A stretch of 64,000 nt of DNA, taken from Ochrobactrum chromiisoli. Lineage in GTDB: Bacteria; Pseudomonadota; Alphaproteobacteria; Rhizobiales; Rhizobiaceae. Location: assembly GCF_026241335.1 (NCBI RefSeq), contig NZ_JAPHAV010000002.1, forward strand, positions 124,001-188,000. The letters are read 5' to 3'. Positions 7,514 to 15,510 of this stretch are shown here, piece after piece. The notes under the pieces are model-generated. The model ran no database searches. It had not been told where the DNA came from and saw only the letters and a program-made list of their open reading frames with translations. How positions within the stretch are numbered: position 1 is the first letter of the stretch; each line of letters opens with the position of its first letter. A program made the translations under genes and the position numbers.

Positions 7514-9193
7514 ATGAGTGCTAAGACCGCTACTGCTGCAAATCCGCTTGGGCTTGTGGCCGTCATCGGCCTTGCCATTGTCGTTGCGGTTCCGTTTATT
7601 TTCATCGTTCTGCAGGCGATTTTCCCGCAGATAGGGCAGGGTGTGTTCAGCGCGCCTTTTGTGCATTTGCCAGCATTGTTTGAAGATCCAAAGCTTATGC
7701 GTATGACCGGCAATACCATTTTGCTCGGTGTCAGTGTCGTCGTGCTGTCGGCTATTATCGCAGTGCCGCTCGCTGTGTTCCGAGCACTTTACAAAGTGCC
7801 GTTGGCGCTGGTCTGGGACGTGCTGATGCTCGTACCCTTCATGATCCCGCCCTATATTGCAACGCTTGGCTGGATCATGACTTTGCAGCCGCGCGGCTAT
7901 CTTGAACAGCTTACAGGGTTCAACCTGGCACCATTTCTGTTTTCGCTTGCAGGCATGACATTCGTGATGGCGCTCAACACGTTTCCGCTGGTCTATTTTG
8001 CGGTGTCCCGCACGATAGAAGCGGTCGGTGCGCGCTATTCTGACGTGGGCCGCGTGTTTGGTGCATCGCCTTGGCGCGCGTTCTTTCGCATCACACTGCC
8101 GCTGGCAACGCCCGGACTTGCAGCAAGCCTGCTGCTCGTTTTCGCTTCAGCAATTGAGGAATATGGCACACCGGCCGCTCTCGGCAGCCGTTCGGGCTTC
8201 GATGTGCTGGTAACGGAAATCGACCTGCGCATATCCGATTGGCCGATTGATCTTTCGGGGGCTGCTGTCTTTTCGCTGGCACTGGTTTTGTTGTCGCTCG
8301 CGGCTTTCATGCTTCAGCGCTGGATTTTGACACGCCGTTCTTATGTGACGACTGGCGGTAAACCGCAGAATAAGGACAAGCGTGATCTTGGAGCGTTCAG
8401 GGTTCCGGTCGTTATCCTGTTTGGTGTGGTCGCTTTTGCGGCAGCCGGTGTACCCCTCCTTGCCATTCTCGCAACTGCCATGTCGAAAACCATTTCCGGC
8501 GGGCTGACGCTGTCCAATCTCGGTTTCGATAATTTTGCAGATATCGCTGATAACAGCGCGGGCGCTATGCGAGCCTTGACAAACAGTCTTTCTTTGGGCG
8601 TCGCAAGTGCGCTTCTGACAGGTTTGCTGGGTGCTATCGCTGCCTATGCAGTTGTGAAAATGCGTTTCCGTGGGCGTTTCTGGCTTGATGTTCTAACTGT
8701 GTTGCCGAACGCCCTTCCGGGGGTTGTGGTGGCTGTCGGACTGATCCTTGCTTGGAACCAGCCGTCGCTGCTCATCTCGCCTTACAATACGCCGCTCATT
8801 CTGCTGCTTGCTTATTGCTGCATTCTGTTGCCGCAGCCGATCCGCTATGCGACAGCGGCGTTTCATCAGATTGGTGACAATCTTGAAGCGGCAGCGCGCG
8901 TGTGCGGAGCAAGCAGTTTTATGACCTTCCGCCGCATCATGCTGCCGCTGATCGCACCAAGCTTGATCACCGCAATGCTGCTGGTTTTTGCAGTCGCAAC
9001 GCGTGAGCTGGTCGCTTCCATTCTGGTGGCACCCGTCGGCATGCAGACGATTTCCATTTTTATCTGGCGGCAGTTTGAACAGGGATCAATTGGGCTTGGC
9101 ATGGCGATGGCGTTCATTGCGATCCTGTTGACGACGCTGTTGCCGTTGTTGTTGATGGGGCTGCTCAAGCGCACCGGTTTGGTAAAAATCTAA
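7514..9193 (+). CDS. FbpB-type fused ABC permease
   Basis: The 559-residue protein is a duplicated permease with about twelve membrane segments in two halves (about residues 10-275 and 300-555), the normal form for FbpB/CysTW-like iron-family importers. Each half has an EAA loop contacting the ATPase: GASPWRAFFRITLPLA in the first and GASSFMTFRRIMLPLI in the second. The start at 7514 (MSAKTATAANP) has GAGG upstream; the frame before it has no membrane-protein character and covers the hairpin. It completes the operon of ATPase, binding protein and permease. Confidence 0.88.
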   Translation: MSAKTATAANPLGLVAVIGLAIVVAVPFIFIVLQAIFPQIGQGVFSAPFVHLPALFEDPKLMRMTGNTILLGVSVVVLSAIIAVPLAVFRALYKVPLALVWDVLMLVPFMIPPYIATLGWIMTLQPRGYLEQLTGFNLAPFLFSLAGMTFVMALNTFPLVYFAVSRTIEAVGARYSDVGRVFGASPWRAFFRITLPLATPGLAASLLLVFASAIEEYGTPAALGSRSGFDVLVTEIDLRISDWPIDLSGAAVFSLALVLLSLAAFMLQRWILTRRSYVTTGGKPQNKDKRDLGAFRVPVVILFGVVAFAAAGVPLLAILATAMSKTISGGLTLSNLGFDNFADIADNSAGAMRALTNSLSLGVASALLTGLLGAIAAYAVVKMRFRGRFWLDVLTVLPNALPGVVVAVGLILAWNQPSLLISPYNTPLILLLAYCCILLPQPIRYATAAFHQIGDNLEAAARVCGASSFMTFRRIMLPLIAPSLITAMLLVFAVATRELVASILVAPVGMQTISIFIWRQFEQGSIGLGMAMAFIAILLTTLLPLLLMGLLKRTGLVKI

Positions 9194-9196
9194 TTC

Positions 9197-9217
9197 TGTC
9201 GACAAATTGCGTACAGA
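9197..9217. promoter_or_regulatory. Candidate GntR operator (TGTCGACA) before the M24 peptidase
   Basis: TGTCGACAAATTGCGTACAG lies 57 bases before the peptidase start. The block TAATTC(C)TGTCGACAAAT recurs almost unchanged at 11150-11167 before the hypD-like gene. The eight-base palindrome TGTCGACA fits the TNGTNNNACNA-like sites of FadR-subfamily GntR proteins, and such a regulator is encoded in this operon. Confidence 0.5.
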
Positions 9218-9273
9218 GATTTATCCTTTCAGCATGCCACAGAGTCCGTGGCAGAGGCTGAAAGGAATAAGCA

Positions 9274-10416
9274 ATGTCTCTCACCACTCAACACCCAAGC
9301 ATTTCCAATGATGAGCGGCTGGCGCGTATTGATGTACTGCGCCGTCGTTTGAGCGAAAAAAACATTGGTGCCTTGCTGCTTGGGTCCACCGAGAGCCTGC
9401 TTTATTACACTGGCCTTGTCTGGCATTCGAGCGAGCGCCTGCTTGGCGCAGTTATAACGCAAAGCGAGATTGTCTATATTGTTCCGGGTTTTGAGCAGAG
9501 CCGAGTGGAAAGCCTGCCGCATTTGGCTGGCGAAATCCGCATCTGGCAGGAAGAACAAAACAGTGTCGCCCTTGTGGCTTCTCTGCTGAAAGCCGGTGAA
9601 ACGCTCGCTGTTGATGATGCTGTGCCGCTCTTTGTCTATAATGCTTTATGTAGAGAAATCGGTGCTGAGCGTCTTGTTGACGCTGGTCCGCTCATTCGCG
9701 AACAGCGTATCGTAAAATCGCAGACTGAAATCGACATCATTAAATATGCCATGGGGCTGACACTGGAAGTGCATCGCCGCGCGCATCAGTTCATTCGTCC
9801 GGGCATTGCCGCTTCTGATGTCGTGCGCTTTATCGATGAGCAGCATCGTGAATTGGGCGCTGATGGCGGCTCGACCTTCTGCATTGTCTCTTTTGGCGAG
9901 GCAACATCGCTGCCGCATGGCGCGGATGGTGAGCAGTTTTATAAAAATGGCGATGTCATTCTGGTCGATACGGGTTGCCGGATCGATGGCTATCACTCTG
10001 ATCTCACCCGCACCTATATGCTGGATGCGCCGACCGCCGAATTTGAGCGTATCTGGACGATTGAACGGCAGGCGCAGCAGGCCGTGTTTGATGCTGCAAA
10101 GATAGGGGCTGCCTGTTCCAGCCTTGATGATGCCGCTCGCGCCATACTGGTCAAGCATGGGTTGGGGCCGGATTATCAGCTCCCCGGTCTTCCGCATCGT
10201 GCGGGTCATGGTCTGGGACTGGAAATCCATGAAGCGCCTTACATTGTTCGTGGTAATTCGCTGCCGCTCCAACCGGGCATGTGCTTCTCCAATGAGCCGA
10301 TGATTGTTGTACCGGGACAGTTTGGCGTGCGTCTTGAAGATCATATTTATATGAGTGCTGAAGGCGCGCAGTGGTTTACGCAGCCTGCCAAGGGACCAAC
10401 AGAACCTTTCTCCTGA
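9274..10416 (+). CDS. M24 family Xaa-Pro-type metallopeptidase
   Basis: The 380-residue cytosolic enzyme has a creatinase-like N-terminal domain (about 15-145) and a pita-bread catalytic domain (about 150-375). All five metal ligands of the M24 family are present: Asp232 and Asp243 (DTGCRIDGYHSD), His312 (GHGLGLEIH), Glu341 and Glu356. Members remove an amino acid from in front of, or behind, proline in di- and oligopeptides. Creatinase or an ectoine-type hydrolase remain alternatives because the substrate pocket cannot be judged. AAGGA precedes the ATG with suitable spacing. It is followed 21 bases later by its GntR regulator, and its neighbours point to proline or hydroxyproline dipeptides. 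Confidence 0.85.
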   Translation: MSLTTQHPSISNDERLARIDVLRRRLSEKNIGALLLGSTESLLYYTGLVWHSSERLLGAVITQSEIVYIVPGFEQSRVESLPHLAGEIRIWQEEQNSVALVASLLKAGETLAVDDAVPLFVYNALCREIGAERLVDAGPLIREQRIVKSQTEIDIIKYAMGLTLEVHRRAHQFIRPGIAASDVVRFIDEQHRELGADGGSTFCIVSFGEATSLPHGADGEQFYKNGDVILVDTGCRIDGYHSDLTRTYMLDAPTAEFERIWTIERQAQQAVFDAAKIGAACSSLDDAARAILVKHGLGPDYQLPGLPHRAGHGLGLEIHEAPYIVRGNSLPLQPGMCFSNEPMIVVPGQFGVRLEDHIYMSAEGAQWFTQPAKGPTEPFS

Positions 10417-10437
10417 TAACCGCAAAAGGATATGCTG

Positions 10438-11142
10438 ATGACGGAAAGCGATATGAACGCCATCCCTGAACGCAAGCGCGGTTCTGGTGGGAAAATGGTC
10501 TATGACCTGCTGCGCGATGAAATCCTCGATCTGGTGCTGCCGCCTGGCAGCCCAATTGATGAGGTGCAGCTTGCAGAGCGGTTTAAAATGTCTCGCACCC
10601 CAATCCGCGAAGCTTTGGTGCGGCTGGCAGGTGAGGGGCTGATCGATACGCTGCCCAATCGTTCGACCATGGTATCGAATATCGATTTCCTCAATATGCA
10701 CACCTATTTCGACGCGTTGACTTTGATGTATCGCGCCACGACCCAGCTTGCCGCCAAAAATCATCGGCAGGAAGATCTGGACATTATAGCGTTACATCAG
10801 GTGGAGTTCACGAAGGCTGTGGAAGCGCAGGATGCGCTTTTGATGATTGCGACCAATGCAGAGCTTCATCTTGCAATCGCCGAGGCGGGGCGTAATCCAT
10901 ATTTTACAAATCTTTTCAAGCGTTTGTTGGATGAGGGCCGACGCATTCTCCGTCTCTATTATCAATCCTATAATGATCAATTGCCTCGCCGTTTCGTGGA
11001 GGAACATGAAGAAATGATCGCCGCAATTGCTGCACGCGACATGAAGCTGGCGGAACAGCTTGCGCATGAACATGCCGAGCAGATCGTGCGTCAGGTGCAG
11101 AAACTCGTCATGCGCGAAGACCGTCTGGAAATAAACCTGTAG
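10438..11142 (+). CDS. GntR family regulator, FadR/FCD subfamily
   Basis: This 234-residue regulator has an N-terminal winged helix (about residues 15-80, with FKMSRTPIREALVRLAGEGL and the wing LPNRSTMV) and an FCD ligand-binding domain (about 85-220). The FCD histidines that hold a metal or acid ligand appear as HLAIAEAG and HEEMIAAI. The start at 10438 is chosen because AAGGA lies seven bases upstream; an ATG at 10432 is too close to it. It probably represses the surrounding catabolic genes in response to an organic acid or amino acid. Candidate operators with TGTNNACA lie at 9197, 11157 and 15409. Confidence 0.88.
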   Translation: MTESDMNAIPERKRGSGGKMVYDLLRDEILDLVLPPGSPIDEVQLAERFKMSRTPIREALVRLAGEGLIDTLPNRSTMVSNIDFLNMHTYFDALTLMYRATTQLAAKNHRQEDLDIIALHQVEFTKAVEAQDALLMIATNAELHLAIAEAGRNPYFTNLFKRLLDEGRRILRLYYQSYNDQLPRRFVEEHEEMIAAIAARDMKLAEQLAHEHAEQIVRQVQKLVMREDRLEINL

Positions 11143-11156
11143 TGCCGTGTAATTCC

Positions 11157-11176
11157 TGTCGACAAATAAAATACAA
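11157..11176. promoter_or_regulatory. Candidate GntR operator before the hypD-like gene
   Basis: TGTCGACAAATAAAATACAA repeats the site at 9197 including the flanking TAATTC and the RTACAR half thirteen bases further on. It lies 14 bases after the gntR stop, about 140 bases before the deaminase start, consistent with a separate promoter for that gene. Confidence 0.5.
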
Positions 11177-11205
11177 ACTGATATATCAGATAGGGAGGGC
11201 CGAAA

Positions 11206-11250
11206 ATGGCAATCGCCATCACAGGCCAATGGCTCTGGTTTTGTTTGTAG
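11206..11250 (+). CDS. 14-codon leader ORF upstream of the hypD-like gene
   Basis: An ATG at 11206 preceded by GGGAGGG at 11193-11199 (six-base spacing) opens a 14-codon frame, MAIAITGQWLWFCL, ending with TAG 49 bases before the deaminase start. The ribosome site is one of the strongest in the window. It may be a regulatory leader peptide, or the real site may serve an mRNA leader. There is no proline codon, so classical attenuation by proline is unlikely. Confidence 0.4.
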   Translation: MAIAITGQWLWFCL

Positions 11251-11299
11251 CATTGCCTGCTTAAGTTGTTTGTCGGCAATACTCTGAGAGGATTTCTAC

Positions 11300-12262
11300 A
11301 TGGCTGCCAATATCTTTACCGGCGTGATTCCGGCTTTGATGACCCCTTGCAAAGATGATCGAACGCCTGATTTTGATGCGCTGGTGCGCAAGGGTAAGGA
11401 ACTGATCGCCGACGGTATGTCGGCTGTCGTTTATTGTGGTTCGATGGGCGACTGGCCGCTCCTTACAGATGAACAGCGTATGGAAGGTGTTGCACGCCTG
11501 ACCGCCGCCGGGGTTCCTGTTGTTGTTGGCACTGGTGCCGTGAATACAACCATTGCCGCCGCCCATGCAGCGCATGCGCAGAAGGTCGGCGCCAAGGGCC
11601 TTATGGTTATCCCGCGCCTTCTTTCGCGTGGTTCGGTTGTTGCGGCTCAGAAAGATCACTTCAAGACTGTTCTTTCGGCAGCGCCCGATCTTCCAGCCGT
11701 CATCTACAACAGCCCATATTATGGCTATTCAACCCGTGCCGATCTGTTTTTCGCCTTGCGTGCAGAGCATCCAAACCTCGTTGGTTTCAAGGAATTTGGT
11801 GGGCCTGCTGACATGCGTTATGCAGCCGAAAACATCACCAGTCGCGATGATGAAGTCACGCTGATGGTTGGCGTTGATACAGCTGTGTTCCACGGCTTCG
11901 TTAATTGTGGAGCAACAGGTGCGATCACAGGTATCGGCAATGTGCTTCCAAAAGAAGTTATTCATCTTTGTAAGCTTTCGCAGGCCGCAGCAGCAGGCGA
12001 CGCTGACGCCCGTCAGCGCGCGCTTGAACTCGAACAGGCGCTTGCCGTTCTTTCGTCTTTCGATGAAGGCCCGGACCTCGTTCTTTATTTCAAGCACATG
12101 ATGGTTCTGAAGGGGGACAAGGAATATACGCTGCACTTTAATGCAAGCGATGCCCTGTCAGATAGCCAGCGTGGTTATGTTGAAGCGCAGTTCAAGCTGT
12201 TCAACAAGTGGTATGCCGAGTGGAGCAAGCTGCCTGGCGCTGTTCAGACATACAAGGCTTGA
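11300..12262 (+). CDS. HypD-like 1-pyrroline-4-hydroxy-2-carboxylate deaminase (DHDPS family)
   Basis: The 320-residue TIM-barrel enzyme belongs to the dihydrodipicolinate synthase/N-acetylneuraminate lyase superfamily. The Schiff-base lysine is Lys164 (NLVGFKEFGG) and the partner tyrosine Tyr136 (AVIYNSPYYG), 28 residues apart as in the family. From memory of rhizobial hydroxyproline clusters, the sequence closely resembles the deaminase that turns 1-pyrroline-4-hydroxy-2-carboxylate into 2-oxoglutarate semialdehyde. The next enzyme of that pathway is encoded at 15511, which supports the call. A general lyase of the same superfamily is the alternative. AGAGGA precedes the ATG. Confidence 0.72.
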   Translation: MAANIFTGVIPALMTPCKDDRTPDFDALVRKGKELIADGMSAVVYCGSMGDWPLLTDEQRMEGVARLTAAGVPVVVGTGAVNTTIAAAHAAHAQKVGAKGLMVIPRLLSRGSVVAAQKDHFKTVLSAAPDLPAVIYNSPYYGYSTRADLFFALRAEHPNLVGFKEFGGPADMRYAAENITSRDDEVTLMVGVDTAVFHGFVNCGATGAITGIGNVLPKEVIHLCKLSQAAAAGDADARQRALELEQALAVLSSFDEGPDLVLYFKHMMVLKGDKEYTLHFNASDALSDSQRGYVEAQFKLFNKWYAEWSKLPGAVQTYKA

Positions 12263-12311
12263 CATAGCCATAGATTGAAAACAACTTCGTGCTGTCCGAA
12301 GGATGTAGCCT

Positions 12312-12360
12312 AGAGCGCATCCCGAAAAGTGTGAAACGGTTTTCTGACCAAGATGCGCAT
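12312..12360. repeat. Rhizobiales-type intergenic palindromic repeat
   Basis: GCGCATC at 12315-12321 pairs with GATGCGC at 12352-12358, with an inner imperfect pairing of CGAAAA and TTTTCTG. The sequence AGAGCGCATCCCGAAAAGTG is a form I recognise as recurrent between genes of Brucella and other Rhizobiales. Only one copy is seen in the window. Confidence 0.6.
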
Positions 12361-12437
12361 AAAAACAAAAAGATAGAGCGAGCAATCGGGTACGGTTAAG
12401 CGCGCACGCTCTGTCCAGAAGGTTTGTCAGCAGTTTG

Positions 12438-12465
12438 ATGGCCGGGTGATTTATCACCCGGCCAT
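12438..12465. terminator. Hairpin between the hypD-like gene and the orphan binding-protein gene
   Basis: A twelve-pair perfect stem (ATGGCCGGGTGA with TCACCCGGCCAT) around a TTTA loop is followed by TTTT on the plus strand. It lies six bases from the stop of the minus-strand binding-protein gene and separates the two convergent genes. Confidence 0.75.
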
Positions 12466-12470
12466 TTTGA

Positions 12471-14114
12471 TTAGTCTTTTGTTACTGTGGCGACATAGTT
12501 GGCATCAGCAACCATGTTGAAGTTATGCACATTCGCACCCGTTGCAGCTGTTTCGATCTGTTGATAGATAACAGCGATCGGGCTTGTTTCCTGAAACTTC
12601 TTCTGAATATCGTGGTACATTGCTTCGCGCTTGGTCGTGTCGCGCTCTTCGGCTGCTGCCATAGTTTCAGCAGTCAGTTCAGGAATGTCCCATGAAGCCT
12701 GCCATGCAGTGGTCCGCAAATTAACTTCATCGCCATTGTTCGGATTGTTGGTGAAGGTGACGGCATTCGTATGTGGATCCCAATAGTCCGGCCCCCAGAT
12801 GCCGAGGGCAAGCTGGTGCTTGCGTGCGCGGACTTTTGTTGTCGTCAGTTTGCCGTCGCCCTGCAAAATCTCGACATTCACGCCAGCCTTTGCCATTGTC
12901 TGCTGAATGCTTTCAGCAATGCCGACATAAGGTTGGTTGTTGCGGACGTCTAAGGTGACGCTGATGCCGTCTTTTAATCCAGCTTTTTCAAGCAGTTCCT
13001 TGGCTTTTTCAACGTTGTAATCGAACGGATTGTCGTCCGTAGCGCCAAACATGCCAACCGGCAGGAAGGACTGATGCTTGCGGCCAATTCCCTTGATCAG
13101 GGTACCTTCGATGGTGTCGTAATCAATGAGATATTTCAGTGCCTGACGCACTTCCGGCTTGGCGAGTTCAGGGACACTCTGATTCATCGACAGATAATAG
13201 ACGCGTCCCTTGGGGGCGTTGATGATGTTGAACTTGCTGTCCTTTGCCAGCTGCTCAATATCTCCCGGTTCCAGATTGCGTGCGATATCGATGTCGCCGG
13301 CCTCAAGCAAAAGCCGCTGCGACATGCCTTCCTTCACATGGCGGTAGATCACACGCTTCATTGCAGGCTTGGCGTCGGTATAATTGTCATTCCGTTCCAG
13401 CAAAAGTACTTCATTGGCACGCCATTGCTTGAGTGCAAACGGACCCGATCCTGCATAATTGTTCTTCAGCCATTCATAGCCAAAGTCAGTTTCATAGGGA
13501 TATGTCTCGGTTTTTTCAGTTTTCTGCTCATGTTCCTTGACCAACTTGCTATCGACGAGCGAGGCGACGCTGGAGGTCAAACAGTTGAGAACAAAGCTTG
13601 GCGCAAAAGGCTTGCCGGTGGTGAAAACAAAGGTCTTATCGTCAACGGCTACTGCATTTTGCTCAACATTATCAGGCGTAATGCCAAACTGGCTGAGGAT
13701 GAAAGCGGGACTTTTATCAAGTTTAATTGCACGTTGTATGGAGTAAGCCGCATCTTGCGCGGTGATCGGATTGCCCGAAGCAAACTTCAAGCCGTCGCGG
13801 ATTTTGAATGTAATCGACTTACCATCATCAGAAAAAGTCCAGCTTTCGGCGATCTGTGGAATGATCTTAGTCGGATCCTTGGTATCTGTCGTTACCAGAC
13901 GTTCGTAGGTGCTGGTCAGCATTTCCGATGTGGTAATTTCAAAAATTTCTGCCGGGTCGAGCGAAATGATGTCATCAATGCTCATTGCAATCACCAGCGT
14001 GTCAGCGGGTGTCGCAGCTTCTACAGCTTGCGGCGATGCAGAAAGGCATAGGGCGAATATGAGTGCAGTTGGAATAGTTGAGCGCTTCAGGCGCCTCGGA
14101 GCGGTAGTCTTCAT
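12471..14114 (-). CDS. Peptide/dipeptide ABC transporter binding protein (SBP family 5), orphan
   Basis: The 547-residue protein has a signal peptide (residues 1-33, ending near AVEAATPA) and the three-domain DppA/OppA fold, with SLDPAEIFEITTSEML, DDGKSITFKIRDGLKFASG and a GIWGPDYWDPHTNAVTF segment typical of the family. It captures peptides or related small solutes in the periplasm. No permease or ATPase gene adjoins it, so it probably docks to another transporter such as the 20127-25537 system. AGAGGA precedes the ATG. Placement between the LDH2 and hypD-like genes suggests supply of proline-type peptides; this is inference. Confidence 0.88.
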   Translation of the reverse strand: MKTTAPRRLKRSTIPTALIFALCLSASPQAVEAATPADTLVIAMSIDDIISLDPAEIFEITTSEMLTSTYERLVTTDTKDPTKIIPQIAESWTFSDDGKSITFKIRDGLKFASGNPITAQDAAYSIQRAIKLDKSPAFILSQFGITPDNVEQNAVAVDDKTFVFTTGKPFAPSFVLNCLTSSVASLVDSKLVKEHEQKTEKTETYPYETDFGYEWLKNNYAGSGPFALKQWRANEVLLLERNDNYTDAKPAMKRVIYRHVKEGMSQRLLLEAGDIDIARNLEPGDIEQLAKDSKFNIINAPKGRVYYLSMNQSVPELAKPEVRQALKYLIDYDTIEGTLIKGIGRKHQSFLPVGMFGATDDNPFDYNVEKAKELLEKAGLKDGISVTLDVRNNQPYVGIAESIQQTMAKAGVNVEILQGDGKLTTTKVRARKHQLALGIWGPDYWDPHTNAVTFTNNPNNGDEVNLRTTAWQASWDIPELTAETMAAAEERDTTKREAMYHDIQKKFQETSPIAVIYQQIETAATGANVHNFNMVADANYVATVTKD

Positions 14115-14273
14115 GCTTTTTCCTCTGGAGATCCAGGCTTCTGGGAGCCGGTAATCATCAATATTTTGCGGGTTTCAAGGGCGCTTCGGCGGAGGCGACT
14201 CTTAATATCGCGATTCATAATAGATTCCGGTTTTTCAACGGGCACAAGAGTTAGACAAATTTAGACGTAAATA

Positions 14274-14302
14274 AAAAGCGGCTGAAAATTCCAGCCGCTT
14301 TT
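14274..14302 (-). terminator. Terminator after the LDH2-family gene
   Basis: AGCGGCTG (14277-14284) pairs with CAGCCGCT (14292-14299), and on the minus strand the stem is followed by TTTTTATTTA. It is just downstream of the stop at 14306, so the orphan binding-protein gene needs its own promoter in 14115-14270. Confidence 0.8.
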
Positions 14303-14305
14303 GGT

Positions 14306-15343
14306 TTAGGAAATGGCATCCAGACCTTTTTCCAGAAGGAGATCAAGCTGGTCGATTTCTGCTTTGGTGAGCTTGACGCCATCGCTTTCAGATTCCGCGC
14401 GTGCCTTGAAGCGGCGCTGCGATGGCAGGCGAGCGCCCTGACCGACGATCGCCTCAAAGAAAGCTTCCGCACGGGCAAATGGATCGCCGGGTCGGCCCTT
14501 GGCAAAGGCTTCCGGTGAAAATGCGATGATGAGCTCGCCATGCACTGGCGACAATGTGGTGGTGCCGAGGAAATCGAGCACTTCGGGGCTGGTCAGGTCG
14601 CCGATCATGATGGCAGCAAGCAGTTCAACCATTGTGCTGATTGCCGACCCCTTATGCCCGCCAAACGGCAGCATGGCACCTGCCAGTGCAGTTTCTGGAT
14701 CGGTCGTCGGGTTGCCTTCTGCATCCAGCGCCCAGCCTTCCGGCAATTGCTTGCCTGCGCGGCGATGCAGTTCGATCTCGCCACGCGCCGCAACAGAGGT
14801 TGCAAAGTCAAAGACATAAGGCGATGTTTCCTTGCGCGGCCAGCCAAAGGCAAAAGGATTGGTGCCGAGCAACGGCTTGTTGCCGCCGGTTGGCGCAACC
14901 GTTGCGTAGCTTGGGCACATGACGAGTGCTGCGAGACCTTCGCTCGTCAGCGCTTCGACTTCCGGCCAGAGTGCCGAAAAATGCGTGCAGTCGTTGATGA
15001 CGAGGGCGGCTAAGCCGTTCTTACGTGCGCGCTCGGCAAGCACAGGGACGCCCAACTCGAAAGCCGGGTTTGCAAAGCCGAAATTCGCATTGACGCGCAC
15101 GATGCTGGAGGCTTCATCTTTCACGATTTCAGGAATTGCGTCTGCTTTTACCTTCCCGGCCTTGACTGTGCGAAGCGCACCCTCGATACGGTATATGCCG
15201 TGAGATTTGCAGTGATCGCGTTCACCCGCAACAATCACACGAGCGACGGCAGCAGCCTGTATAGCGTTTAACCCTGCTTTACGAAAAATCGCCTCTACGC
15301 GGTCGTGAAGGTTAGCAATGCTCAGGATGGTCGTCTCGCTCAT
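14306..15343 (-). CDS. LDH2/MDH2-family NAD(P)-dependent oxidoreductase
   Basis: This 345-residue enzyme belongs to the YlbC/LDH2 malate/L-lactate dehydrogenase superfamily, which also contains delta1-pyrroline-2-carboxylate and delta1-piperideine-2-carboxylate reductases. Seen motifs are ERDHCKSHGIYRIEG near residue 50, NDCTHFSALWPEVEAL near 125, PTGGNKPLLGTNPFAFG near 165 and PFGGHKGSAISTMVELL near 240. The His in the CTHF segment is the likely proton donor. In hydroxyproline/proline clusters this family reduces pyrroline-2-carboxylate to L-proline, which fits the neighbours. Malate or ureidoglycolate dehydrogenase remain possible. It is divergent from the aldehyde dehydrogenase gene and shares its promoter region. 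Confidence 0.75.
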   Translation of the reverse strand: MSETTILSIANLHDRVEAIFRKAGLNAIQAAAVARVIVAGERDHCKSHGIYRIEGALRTVKAGKVKADAIPEIVKDEASSIVRVNANFGFANPAFELGVPVLAERARKNGLAALVINDCTHFSALWPEVEALTSEGLAALVMCPSYATVAPTGGNKPLLGTNPFAFGWPRKETSPYVFDFATSVAARGEIELHRRAGKQLPEGWALDAEGNPTTDPETALAGAMLPFGGHKGSAISTMVELLAAIMIGDLTSPEVLDFLGTTTLSPVHGELIIAFSPEAFAKGRPGDPFARAEAFFEAIVGQGARLPSQRRFKARAESESDGVKLTKAEIDQLDLLLEKGLDAIS

Positions 15344-15408
15344 TATGCGTCTTTCATGGCTGCGCCTGACAGGAGGTGTCTACAGGCAATTGATATCTGC
15401 GCACACAC

Positions 15409-15434
15409 TGTATACAAAGATTTAGGGTATACAA
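15409..15434. promoter_or_regulatory. Candidate operators in the divergent LDH2/aldehyde dehydrogenase promoter
   Basis: TGTATACAA (15409-15417) and a second GTATACAA (15427-15434) lie 17 bases apart in the 167-base divergent region. The first fits the TGTNNACA form of the 9197 and 11157 sites. A weaker TGTCTACAG sits at 15378-15386. They could let the GntR protein at 10438 control both genes. Confidence 0.42.
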
Positions 15435-15510
15435 TCATTAGGTATGTGCAATTTAGATGTAGCCGGATACTGGCTTAATTGTACGTCGATTTCTACAGGA
15501 GGATGAACGA

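Noticed and set aside
5338-9193. Firm assignment of the first Fbp-type system to ferric iron
   Set aside because: The binding protein lacks the adjacent-tyrosine iron ligands; the substrate is left open despite a TGA-N9-TCA box upstream.
9646-10764. 372-codon open frame on the minus strand
   Set aside because: It is antisense to the M24 peptidase and GntR genes, whose catalytic and HTH motifs are complete.
13074-14051. 325-codon open frame on the plus strand
   Set aside because: It is antisense to the orphan peptide-binding protein, which has signal peptide and family 5 motifs.
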